A stretch of DNA of 5,552 nucleotides from Geminicoccaceae bacterium (GTDB lineage Bacteria; Pseudomonadota; Alphaproteobacteria; Geminicoccales; Geminicoccaceae). This document shows, piece after piece, positions 1 to 5,552 of this stretch. Within the stretch, counting starts at the first letter, position 1. Every line of letters starts with the position of its first letter. Position numbers and translations under genes: made by a program. The DNA is taken from positions 1-5,552 of the forward strand of contig JAPJRA010000295.1 in assembly GCA_030824835.1 (NCBI GenBank). The letters are read 5' to 3'. The notes under the pieces were generated by a model. It did no database searches, was not told the DNA's origin, and was given only the letters and a program-made list of their open reading frames with translations.

Positions 1-283
1 TTTCGATGGCCCGCGTCTGGTTGAGGGTCACCTGCACGCTGCCGTCGACGACCAGACGATCGCAGGCGGTGATCTCGCCCGAGAGGCTGATACCCTGGCC
101 GACGATCAACCGCTTGCCGGCATCCTCGCTGATCGCCGGCGTTGGCTTGGCGAAGCTCGTCTGCCCGGCCGGTGGCACGGCGAGATCGGGCCGGCGCTGC
201 GGCTCCGGCGCCGGCCGCGCTTCCAGTGGCGAGCGGATCTGGCTGGCTTCGGCCGGATGGTCGCTGTCTTTCTTGCGGAACAT
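1..283 (-). CDS. Bactofilin (polymer-forming cytoskeletal protein), N-terminal part
   Basis: Bactofilins polymerise without nucleotide into membrane-associated filaments that organise cell-wall synthesis, stalks or polar complexes. The ATG is at 283-281 on the minus strand; 94 codons are visible before the left edge cuts the gene, so the C-terminus is missing. Residues 1-7 (MFRKKDS) resemble the short N-terminal phenylalanine-plus-lysine membrane-targeting peptide known in this family. Residues 8-56 are a Pro/Ala/Arg-rich, probably disordered tail. From about residue 57 the conserved core begins: GKRLIVGQGISLSGEI, then the CDRLVVDGSVQ and TRAIE segments, which are the first turns of the bactofilin beta-helix. 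The upstream ribosome site is weak (a GGGG run about 11 bases before the ATG). The gene is on the same strand as, and 151 bases downstream of, the EI24-like gene. The family call is firm from the core motif; the cellular role is not visible. Confidence 0.86.
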   Translation of the reverse strand, partial: MFRKKDSDHPAEASQIRSPLEARPAPEPQRRPDLAVPPAGQTSFAKPTPAISEDAGKRLIVGQGISLSGEITACDRLVVDGSVQVTLNQTRAIE

Positions 284-367
284 GGCGGATGACCCCGAGG
301 CTCGCGTGGGTGGCGGCAGCCGCCGAAACGCGGCGCGACCGCCGATGATCCAGGGAAGTCGGGGAGC

Positions 368-394
368 ATTAGGCGCGCAGGTGCCCGTAGTCAA
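368..394 (-). promoter_or_regulatory. Possible sigma70-like promoter for the bactofilin gene
   Basis: Read on the minus strand, TTGACT (394-389) matches five of six -35 bases. It is followed 15 bases later by CCTAAT (373-368), which matches four of six -10 bases. The spacing is shorter than ideal, and the start point would leave a leader of roughly 75-80 bases before the ATG at 283. This is a weak candidate, and readthrough from the EI24-like gene is an equally good explanation. Confidence 0.28.
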
Positions 395-404
395 ACCGAA
401 CCCG

Positions 405-435
405 TCACACCTTTAGGGTGATTGTGAAAATTTTC
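405..435. repeat. Nested inverted repeats in the AT-rich gap after the EI24-like gene
   Basis: Three symmetric elements are packed together. TCACA (405-409) pairs with TGTGA (423-427) across 13 bases. Inside this, CACC (408-411) and GGTG (417-420) flank a five-base TTTAG loop. GAAAATTTTC (426-435) is a perfect 10-base palindrome whose last base is part of the EI24-like stop codon. They could form a short hairpin at the 3' end of the EI24-like transcript or serve as a protein-binding site upstream of the bactofilin gene. No U-run follows the hairpin on the minus strand, so it is not called as an intrinsic terminator. Confidence 0.4.
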
Positions 436-1115
436 TATTCGCGCATTGCGATTGTTGCATTCTGACCATAACGATGGAAGCGCTGGGTGAGGAAGGCCGC
501 GCCGACGATCGGGGCGACGAGATTCAGCACCGGCACGGCGAGGAGCAGGGCGATGATCATGCCGGCCAGCCAGAATGTCAGCCAGCGCTCGCGTCGCAGG
601 CTCGCCACCTGGGCCGGGGACAAGCGCCGCAGGGCCACCAGCTCCACATACTCCCGGGCGACCAGGTAGCCGTTCAGCAGCAGCCAGAGTGGCAGGTTGA
701 GCACCGGGACCAGATAGAGCGGCAGGGCCAGGATGTTCAGCGCCAGAGCGGTGACGAACAGGCGCAGCGCCGAGGGCAGCGACTGGCTGAGGGAGACCGG
801 CCGCGGCGGTGGCAGATGGGGGTAGTAGCGGTCCTCGGTGGCGTCCACGACCCGCTCGAGGAAGACGCTAGATACCGTGACCACGATGCTGGGGAAGAGA
901 AACCAGGCCACCACCACCGTCCCCAGCACGCCCAGTACCTCGAACCCCCGATCGAGCCACACATAACCGGTATCGGAGGCCCAGCTCACCAGCGCCTCGA
1001 CTCCGAGGACCAGGGATGCCAGGGTTGCCAGCGACAGCCCGATCCCCAGCCACAGCACCCCGCGGACTCGCGGCTCCTTGAGCATCCCGAAGGCGCGTGC
1101 CAGCTCGTTCAGCAT
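435..1115 (-). CDS. EI24/CysZ-like multi-pass inner-membrane protein
   Basis: The 226-residue product is a hydrophobic integral membrane protein of the EI24 domain family, to which the sulfate transporter CysZ also belongs; most alphaproteobacterial members have no proven function. Likely membrane segments are at about 18-42, 60-84, 116-140 and 180-210, with a shorter hydrophobic stretch at 141-152. The family-like features are the N-terminal LARAFGMLKEPRVRGVLW, the loop DRYYPHLPPPRP (95-106) after segment two, the LNGYLVAREY motif (147-156), and a C-terminal FLTQRFHR (208-215). The start was set at the ATG at 1115. The frame stays open further upstream to 1517, but that extension lies antisense to the kinase gene and has no family character; an internal ATG (residue 11) would cut into the conserved N-terminus. 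The ribosome site is weak (CGGAA). The gene is divergent from the kinase gene. A sulfate-transport role should not be assumed. Confidence 0.82.
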   Translation of the reverse strand: MLNELARAFGMLKEPRVRGVLWLGIGLSLATLASLVLGVEALVSWASDTGYVWLDRGFEVLGVLGTVVVAWFLFPSIVVTVSSVFLERVVDATEDRYYPHLPPPRPVSLSQSLPSALRLFVTALALNILALPLYLVPVLNLPLWLLLNGYLVAREYVELVALRRLSPAQVASLRRERWLTFWLAGMIIALLLAVPVLNLVAPIVGAAFLTQRFHRYGQNATIAMRE

Positions 1116-1158
1116 GCGAGTTCCGTCATGGTGTGACCTTCGCGTGGCGTAGGCTCGG

Positions 1159-1186
1159 TTGAGGGCGCAAACGCGGCCGCTATAGT
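1159..1186 (+). promoter_or_regulatory. Sigma70-like promoter for the PfkB-family kinase gene
   Basis: TTGAGG (1159-1164) and TATAGT (1181-1186) match four and five bases of the -35 and -10 consensus, with a 16-base spacer. The predicted start near 1193 leaves a leader of about 28 bases that contains the ribosome-binding site. The spacer ends in the palindrome GCGGCCGC (1173-1180), directly against the -10 element. The position, in the divergent gap and just before the kinase gene, supports the call; it is pattern-based only. Confidence 0.55.
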
Positions 1187-1205
1187 CGCCGCCGACGGCT
1201 TGGCA

Positions 1206-1211
1206 AAGAGG
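1206..1211 (+). promoter_or_regulatory. Ribosome-binding site that sets the kinase start
   Basis: AAGAGG lies nine bases before the ATG at 1221. The longer reading from the TTG at 1200 would place this site inside the coding region and has no comparable site of its own, so the ATG is preferred. Confidence 0.6.
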
Positions 1212-1220
1212 TTCGAACAG

Positions 1221-2234
1221 ATGCATCTTACGGAATCCACCGCGGACGGGCACGATGTCGTCGGCATCGGCAACGCTATCGTCGACATTCTGGCCTATGC
1301 CGACGACGCGCTGGTGGCCGAGCTGGAGCTCGAGCGCGGTGCCATGACGCTGATCGATGCCGAACGCAGCGCCTTCCTGTACCGCAGGCTCGGTCCGGCC
1401 CGCGAGGTCTCGGGCGGATCGTGTGCCAACACAATCGCCGGCCTGGCATCGCTGGGCGGTCGTGGCGCCTATATCGGGCGTGTTCGCGATGACCAGCTCG
1501 GTCAGGTGTTCAGCCACGACATCCGTGCGGCCGGCGTCACCTTCCGCAGCGCACCGAGCTCGAGTGGGCCGTCCACGGCGACGTCGATGATCTTCGTCAC
1601 GCCGGACGGTCAGCGGACCATGAACACCTATCTTGGCGCCTGTGTGGAGCTCGGTCCCGACGATGTCGACCCCGGCCTCATCGCCGGTGCAAAGGTCACC
1701 TATCTCGAGGGCTACCTATGGGACCGCCCGGAGGCCAAGGCCGCGTGCCGCAAGGCCGCCTCGATCTGCCACGGCTCGGGCCGGCAGCTGGCGCTGACCC
1801 TGTCGGACTCGTTTTGCGTCGACCGCTGGCGCGCCGAATTTCGTGAGTTGGTCGAGCACGAGGTCGACATTCTGTTCGCCAACGAGGGTGAGCTGACGAG
1901 CCTCTACGAGGTCGGCGACTTCGACAGCGCGCTGCAGCAGGTCCGCCGCCATGTGGGCTTCGCGGCTCTTACCCGTGGTGCCAAGGGCTCGGTCGTGGTG
2001 CGCGGCGACGAGGTCCACGTTATCGACGCCGTGCCGCCCACGCGCCTGCTCGACACCACCGGCGCCGGCGATCTGTTCGCGGCGGGCTTCCTGCGCGGCC
2101 TAACAATGGGCCTCGATCTTGCCGCCTGCGGCCGCCTCGCCAGCGCCTGTGCCGCCGAGATCATTGCCCAGTACGGGGCGCGGGCCGAGCGGCCCCTGCT
2201 GCCGCTGATGGCGGGAACGCCCGCGGCCGCCTAG
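1221..2234 (+). CDS. PfkB-family sugar/nucleoside kinase, adenosine kinase-like
   Basis: This 337-residue protein belongs to the ribokinase/PfkB superfamily of cytoplasmic ATP-dependent kinases, which phosphorylate a hydroxymethyl group of a sugar or nucleoside. Visible hallmarks are VVGIGNAIVDI (13-23) at the start of the fold, the glycine-rich SGGSCANT (64-71) of PfkB signature 1, the NEGE motif (221-224) associated with Mg2+/phosphate handling, TRGAKGS (251-257), and the signature-2 anion hole DTTGAGD (278-284) with D284 as the predicted catalytic base. The length is normal. The overall pattern (SGGS-ANT followed by IAGLASLGG, and the DGQRTMNTYLGA segment at 129-140) resembles the group commonly labelled adenosine kinase in Alphaproteobacteria, which would serve purine salvage. 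Substrate choice within PfkB proteins is hard to call from sequence, so ribokinase-like or other nucleoside substrates remain possible. It appears to be a single-gene unit: it has its own promoter, and the next gene also has one. Confidence 0.85.
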   Translation: MHLTESTADGHDVVGIGNAIVDILAYADDALVAELELERGAMTLIDAERSAFLYRRLGPAREVSGGSCANTIAGLASLGGRGAYIGRVRDDQLGQVFSHDIRAAGVTFRSAPSSSGPSTATSMIFVTPDGQRTMNTYLGACVELGPDDVDPGLIAGAKVTYLEGYLWDRPEAKAACRKAASICHGSGRQLALTLSDSFCVDRWRAEFRELVEHEVDILFANEGELTSLYEVGDFDSALQQVRRHVGFAALTRGAKGSVVVRGDEVHVIDAVPPTRLLDTTGAGDLFAAGFLRGLTMGLDLAACGRLASACAAEIIAQYGARAERPLLPLMAGTPAAA

Positions 2235-2268
2235 CCAGGGCACCCGTGCGGGTTGGTGGCCTAACTCA

Positions 2269-2297
2269 CTGACAGCTTGCCGCCCCTGCCGTAGAAT
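2269..2297 (+). promoter_or_regulatory. Near-consensus sigma70-like promoter for the periplasmic binding protein and sensing cluster
   Basis: CTGACA (2269-2274) and TAGAAT (2292-2297) each match five of six consensus bases with the ideal 17-base spacer. The predicted start near 2304-2305 gives a leader of about 25 bases. This is the best promoter match in the window. It also rules against the upstream TTG at 2297 as a start codon, since that base belongs to the -10 element. Confidence 0.62.
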
Positions 2298-2329
2298 TGC
2301 CTTCATGTCGTGTCGCATGGAACTGGCAC

Positions 2330-3205
2330 ATGAAGGTCGTCGTCTGCGTCGCGCTTTGGCTATTCTGCAGCGTCGGCGGCGCCCTCGCTGAGGTCCGGAC
2401 GGTACGGGTCGGGATCGAGGGCGACCGCACCGTCGAGGCGCGACGCGAAGCGACGTTCGGCGGCGATGCCTGCCCCGCCATCGACAGCTTCCGGTTCACC
2501 TGGCCCAGCCGTATCGACGCCGAACTGCTGATCCTGTGCAACGCCCTGCGCGAGGGCGGGCCACCGGTCCGTCTGCAACTTGTCTCGCAGCCGAACTACA
2601 CGCGCGGCCTCGCCGAAGCCATGGCCGGCCGGCTGGACCTGCCGTCCCAGACGATCTGGTCGAGCGAGCTCGACACGCACGCGGACACGCTGCTCCGGTC
2701 CTTGCCGGTCATTCGGGCGGGAGAATGGGAGGTCGGGCTCTATACCACGGCCAATCGCGCCGACGTGCTGTCCGTGAGCTCGCTCGAGCAATTGCGTGCA
2801 CTTACTGGCGTCGCGCCGCGCAGCTGGGCCGAGGATTGGCGGGCGCTGAGTGCCATAGGCCTCAAGGAGCTGATCGACGTTCAGAACAATGACGGGATCT
2901 TCCCGATGATCCAGGCCGGACGCGCCGATTTCACCCTCTATACCTTCTCCACCGAAGCTGACCTTGGCTCGCAGCCGACCTACAGCCCGAGTCGCATCCT
3001 GCCGATCAGGGGTTTCAAGGTGGCCCTGCCGGTCACCCGCCATTTTGCGGTGGCGCGTGCCGCGCCGGATGCGCAAGGACTCCTCCGCCAGCTCGATGCC
3101 GGCCTCTCTCGCCTGCGTGACCGCGGTGCCATCAGGAGCGCGTTCGAGCGCAGCGGCGTGTTCGAGCCGCGCGTGGCCGATTGGCAGCTGGTCGGAAACA
3201 ATTGA
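2330..3205 (+). CDS. Secreted periplasmic solute-binding-like protein (family 3 type)
   Basis: The 291-residue product begins with a clear signal peptide: a lone Lys2, a hydrophobic stretch VVVCVALWLFCSVGG, and an ALA|E cleavage site after residue 20. It is not a lipoprotein, because no cysteine sits at the cleavage point. The mature part looks like a two-lobed type II periplasmic binding protein of the extracellular solute-binding family 3 kind. The lobe switch is around GEWEVGLYTT (131-140), there is a NDGIFPMIQAGRADFTLY segment (187-204), and the ending LDAGLSRLRDRGAIRSAF (255-272) is typical of the last helices. Cys48 and Cys70 are the only mature cysteines and could form a disulfide. The ATG at 2330 was chosen because it starts the signal peptide; a GGAA seven bases upstream is a modest ribosome site. 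No ABC permease or ATPase gene is adjacent. Instead a two-component pair follows, so a ligand-sensing role is inferred. The ligand is unknown. Confidence 0.72.
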   Translation: MKVVVCVALWLFCSVGGALAEVRTVRVGIEGDRTVEARREATFGGDACPAIDSFRFTWPSRIDAELLILCNALREGGPPVRLQLVSQPNYTRGLAEAMAGRLDLPSQTIWSSELDTHADTLLRSLPVIRAGEWEVGLYTTANRADVLSVSSLEQLRALTGVAPRSWAEDWRALSAIGLKELIDVQNNDGIFPMIQAGRADFTLYTFSTEADLGSQPTYSPSRILPIRGFKVALPVTRHFAVARAAPDAQGLLRQLDAGLSRLRDRGAIRSAFERSGVFEPRVADWQLVGNN

Positions 3206-3287
3206 AACAAACACCGGCCGGGCGTGAGATCGCGCCGATACGAGCTGGTGCTATGGGTAGAGGCCGCGCAGGATCGGGCTGAGGGCG

Positions 3288-4022
3288 ATGGAACCGAAGC
3301 ATCACATCGCGGTGGTCGACGACGAGCAGGACCTGCGCCGGTCGGTCGCGGAATATCTTCAGCTGCAGGGCTTCATCGTTAGCCAGGCGGCTGACGGGCC
3401 GAGTCTACGCACGTTGCTGAAGTGCGAATCCATCGACTTGGTCCTGCTCGATCTGCGAATGCCAGGTGAGGACGGGTTTACGGTCTTGCGGGCCGTGCGC
3501 GAGCTGTTCGGCATCCCCGTGATCATGGTCACGGCGATGGGTGACCCGATCGATCGGATCGTTGGCCTCGAGGTCGGCGCCGACGACTATGTGGTCAAGC
3601 CGTTCGAGCCGCGCGAGTTGCTGGCGCGGATTCGCTCCGTACTGCGGCGTGTGGCGTCCACGACCGCGACCGACCTGCCGGTGCAGCCGGAAGCTCCGGC
3701 ACCGCCCAGCCGCGTGCGCGTCGGGCGGCTCGAGCTCGACCTCATGGCGCGTCACCTCGTCGGCCCCGATGGCACGGACGTGCCGTTGACCGGGATGGAG
3801 TTCGACCTGCTCAGGGTGCTGGTCCGCAATCCCAACCGCGTGTTGAGTCGCGACCAGCTGCTCGACCAGGCACACAACGACAGCTGGGAGCCGTTCGATC
3901 GCAGTATCGACATTCGTATCGCCCGACTACGCAAGAAGGTCGAGCGCGACCCGGCTAGTCCCGAGGTGATCCGGACCATCCGTGGTGTAGGCTACATGTT
4001 CGTGCCCGAGCCGCGCGGCTGA
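3288..4022 (+). CDS. OmpR-family two-component response regulator
   Basis: The 244-residue protein is a DNA-binding transcription regulator activated by phosphorylation. The receiver domain spans about 5-121: acidic pair D11/D12, phosphoacceptor D55 in LVLLDLRMPG, switch residue T82, Y101, and conserved K104 in the VVKPF motif. All the key residues are present. A Pro/Ala-rich linker (about 124-142) leads to an OmpR/PhoB winged-helix domain (about 143-240). That domain shows LTGMEFDLLRVLVRNPNRVLSRDQLL (167-192), the recognition-helix region SIDIRIARLRKKVE (206-219) and the closing wing IRTIRGVGYMF (228-238). The ATG follows a GAGGG that is only two bases away, a tight but usable ribosome site; no better alternative was found. 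The sensor gene begins four bases after the stop, indicating translational coupling and a cognate pair. The binding-protein gene ends 82 bases upstream with no strong promoter between, so co-transcription is likely. Confidence 0.94.
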   Translation: MEPKHHIAVVDDEQDLRRSVAEYLQLQGFIVSQAADGPSLRTLLKCESIDLVLLDLRMPGEDGFTVLRAVRELFGIPVIMVTAMGDPIDRIVGLEVGADDYVVKPFEPRELLARIRSVLRRVASTTATDLPVQPEAPAPPSRVRVGRLELDLMARHLVGPDGTDVPLTGMEFDLLRVLVRNPNRVLSRDQLLDQAHNDSWEPFDRSIDIRIARLRKKVERDPASPEVIRTIRGVGYMFVPEPRG

Positions 4023-4026
4023 AGCC

Positions 4027-5552
4027 GTGGGGCGCGGCCCGCTCCGCCATTGGCGTTGGCCGGTCGCACGTGGGATGCGCGAACGATTGGCGGCGCGGCA
4101 AGTTGCCTACGCCTTGGCCATCTCCCTGGCGATTGGCTCCGTCTTCGCGCTCATGCAGCTTGTGCAGGACTACCTTCAGGAACGGCAGCGGATCGTCGCC
4201 GCTGGCCAGGGCGTGCTGGCGCTGATCCGGGCACCGGCCGCGAGGGCGGCCTTCACCCTCGATCCGGAGCTTGGAGCCACGGTCGTCCAGACGGCGCTCG
4301 AGGTACCGTTCGTCGTGCGCGCCGAGCTCGACGACAATCTGGGGCGGATAATCGCCGAGTCGCGGCGCGAACGCGCGACCCTGCCGCTGCGCTGGCTCAC
4401 CGACCGGCTGTTCGGCGAGCATCTGGTCTACCGGGTGAACGTCGATCGGCGTGGTGCCAGCCTGGCCGAGGACCAGATCGCGGCGCACTCGATCGGCGTG
4501 CTGGAGATCGAGTTCGACACCCGGCTGCTGGCGGCGGATTTTCTCATGCGCTCCTGGCTGCTGCTGCTCACGGGAATCGCGCGGACTCTGGTCCTTGGCC
4601 TCGTGCTGGCACTGGTGACGCACTGGATGATCACGAGGCCGCTGGCACGGCTGGTTGGTGCGGTGGAGAAGGTCGACCCGGAGGCGCCGGAGCGGTTGAC
4701 GTTCCGGGTCGGCGCATCGCACCAGCGCGACGAGCTGGGGCGCCTGCTGGGCGCACTTGACCGTCTCATCGGACGGTTCCGCCGCGCGCAGCGGCAGCGG
4801 CACGAGGCCTATGAACGGCTGCAGGCCAGCGAGGCCCGCTACCGCGCGGTCGTGGACACGCAGACCGAGTTCATCCAGCGGGTGACGCCCGACGGCCGGT
4901 TGAGCTTCGTCAGTGACGCCTATTGCCGGTACTATGGCAAGTCGCGCGAGGAGCTGCTCGGGCAGATCCACAATCAGTTCACGCTGACGGTACCCGAGGA
5001 CCGCGAGCGGGACCGCGTGCACTTCGCGGAGCTGACACCGGAACGGCCGTCGCAGCCGATCGAGCTTCGGCGGCGCCTGCCCGACGGCCGCATCCGCTGG
5101 GTGCAATGGAACGACACGGCCCTGTTCGACGCCGACGGACGTCTCGTCGAGATCCAGTCCGTGGGTCGCGACGTGACCGAGCGGGTCGCCGCCGAGGCGC
5201 GCTTTCTGGCGGCGGCGGAGACACTGCCGGACGGGCTCGCGATCTTCGACCTCGACGGCCGGCTGGTCTATCACAACAGCCGCTACCCCGAACATCAGCC
5301 GTCCAACCTTCGCACGACGATGGCGCTGGGGAAGCGCTTCGAGGACTGGCTTCGGGACGCCGAGGCGTTGGGGCCGATCAACCACCCCGATATGGGCGCC
5401 GACTTCCTCGACCAGCGCCTCGCCATCTGGCGGTCGGCGCACGGCGATCATGAGCAGCATTTGTGCGATGGCCGCTGGGTACGGATCCGCGAGGCGCGGA
5501 TGCCGGACGGCGGCCGCGTCCTGCTCAGCAGCGACATCACTCGCGAGCGGTC
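4027..5552 (+). CDS. Membrane sensor protein with HAMP and two PAS domains, probable histidine kinase, N-terminal part
   Basis: 508 codons are visible before the right edge cuts the gene. Domains in order: a basic cytoplasmic N-terminus; membrane helix one (about 26-46); a periplasmic domain of some 125 residues (about 47-174); helix two (about 176-202); HAMP (about 203-253, TRPLARLVGAVEKV to LGALDRLIGRF); a short helical linker; a first PAS domain (about 268-388) containing DGRLSFVSDAYCRYYGKSREELLG and closing with VGRDVTERV; and a second PAS (about 393-508) of the PAS_7 type common in Alphaproteobacteria (LPDGLAIFDLDGRLVYHN, GKRFEDWLR, closing SSDITRER). The H-box and ATPase region lie beyond the edge, so kinase activity is inferred from the response regulator immediately upstream; a cyclase or hybrid output cannot be excluded. 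The GTG at 4027 was chosen for its 4-base spacing to the regulator stop. The ATG at 4075 is a possible shorter start that keeps helix one. Neither has a good ribosome site. Confidence 0.85.
   Translation, partial: MGRGPLRHWRWPVARGMRERLAARQVAYALAISLAIGSVFALMQLVQDYLQERQRIVAAGQGVLALIRAPAARAAFTLDPELGATVVQTALEVPFVVRAELDDNLGRIIAESRRERATLPLRWLTDRLFGEHLVYRVNVDRRGASLAEDQIAAHSIGVLEIEFDTRLLAADFLMRSWLLLLTGIARTLVLGLVLALVTHWMITRPLARLVGAVEKVDPEAPERLTFRVGASHQRDELGRLLGALDRLIGRFRRAQRQRHEAYERLQASEARYRAVVDTQTEFIQRVTPDGRLSFVSDAYCRYYGKSREELLGQIHNQFTLTVPEDRERDRVHFAELTPERPSQPIELRRRLPDGRIRWVQWNDTALFDADGRLVEIQSVGRDVTERVAAEARFLAAAETLPDGLAIFDLDGRLVYHNSRYPEHQPSNLRTTMALGKRFEDWLRDAEALGPINHPDMGADFLDQRLAIWRSAHGDHEQHLCDGRWVRIREARMPDGGRVLLSSDITRER

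Noticed and set aside
6..416. Plus-strand open frame of 136 codons at the left end
   Set aside because: It is opposite the bactofilin gene, whose conserved core motif is clear on the minus strand; the plus frame shows no recognisable features.
474..1136. Plus-strand open frame of 220 codons opposite the EI24-like gene
   Set aside because: Its Gln/His/Arg-rich composition is typical of antisense reading, while the minus strand encodes a coherent multi-pass membrane protein.
1116..1517. N-terminal extension of the EI24-like frame up to 1517
   Set aside because: It lies antisense to the start of the kinase gene and covers the divergent promoter region, and it lacks membrane or family character. 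The ATG at 1115 fits the conserved N-terminus.
2242..2253. ACCC-GTGC-GGGT hairpin after the kinase stop as a terminator
   Set aside because: The stem is only four base pairs and no T-run follows it, so it does not qualify as an intrinsic terminator.
2360..3214. Minus-strand open frame of 284 codons opposite the binding-protein gene
   Set aside because: It mirrors a gene with a signal peptide and binding-protein fold features and has a low-complexity antisense composition, so it is a shadow.
3202..3257. Possible promoter between the binding-protein and regulator genes (TTGAAA at 3202, or the extended -10 TGCTATGGG at 3249)
   Set aside because: The first has only a three-of-six -10 at proper spacing (TGAGAT, 3225-3230), and the second has no -35. 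Co-transcription from 2269-2297 is simpler.
3955..5460. Long minus-strand open frame of about 500 codons opposite the sensor gene
   Set aside because: The plus strand here encodes recognisable HAMP and PAS domains. The reverse frame is rich in Arg, Gln, His and Pro with no domain pattern, as expected for antisense reading of GC-rich DNA.

Overview
The window is high-GC DNA with compact, GC-rich codon use. Its gene families are typical of Alphaproteobacteria, most likely a Rhodospirillales-type organism; this placement is inferred from protein character, not from a database search. There are no RNA genes, insertion sequences, CRISPR arrays or other signs of gene transfer. The content looks like ordinary chromosome. 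The one locally AT-rich patch lies around 420-480.

Layout. The left end carries two genes on the minus strand. One is the N-terminal part of a bactofilin (1-283, running off the left edge). The other is an EI24/CysZ-like multi-pass membrane protein (435-1115). A 105-bp divergent intergenic region follows, with a good sigma70-like promoter for the plus-strand gene. Next is a PfkB-family sugar/nucleoside kinase resembling adenosine kinase (1221-2234). The right half is a signalling cluster on the plus strand. It begins with a secreted periplasmic solute-binding-like protein (2330-3205), which has its own near-consensus promoter at 2269-2297. Then come an OmpR-family response regulator (3288-4022) and a membrane sensor protein with a periplasmic domain, HAMP and two PAS domains (4027 to beyond the right edge).

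How the genes work together. The response regulator and sensor are separated by 4 bases and are almost certainly a cognate pair. The binding protein lies 82 bases upstream on the same strand with no convincing promoter in the gap. The simplest reading is a three-part periplasmic sensing module: the binding protein detects a ligand, the sensor relays the signal across the membrane, and the regulator controls transcription. The ligand and targets cannot be told from this window, and the catalytic end of the sensor lies outside it. The bactofilin, EI24 and kinase genes are probably unrelated housekeeping neighbours.

No clearly new system is visible. The most worthwhile leads are the three-gene sensing module, the divergent promoter with a palindromic -10 region, and the inverted repeats between the bactofilin and EI24 genes.
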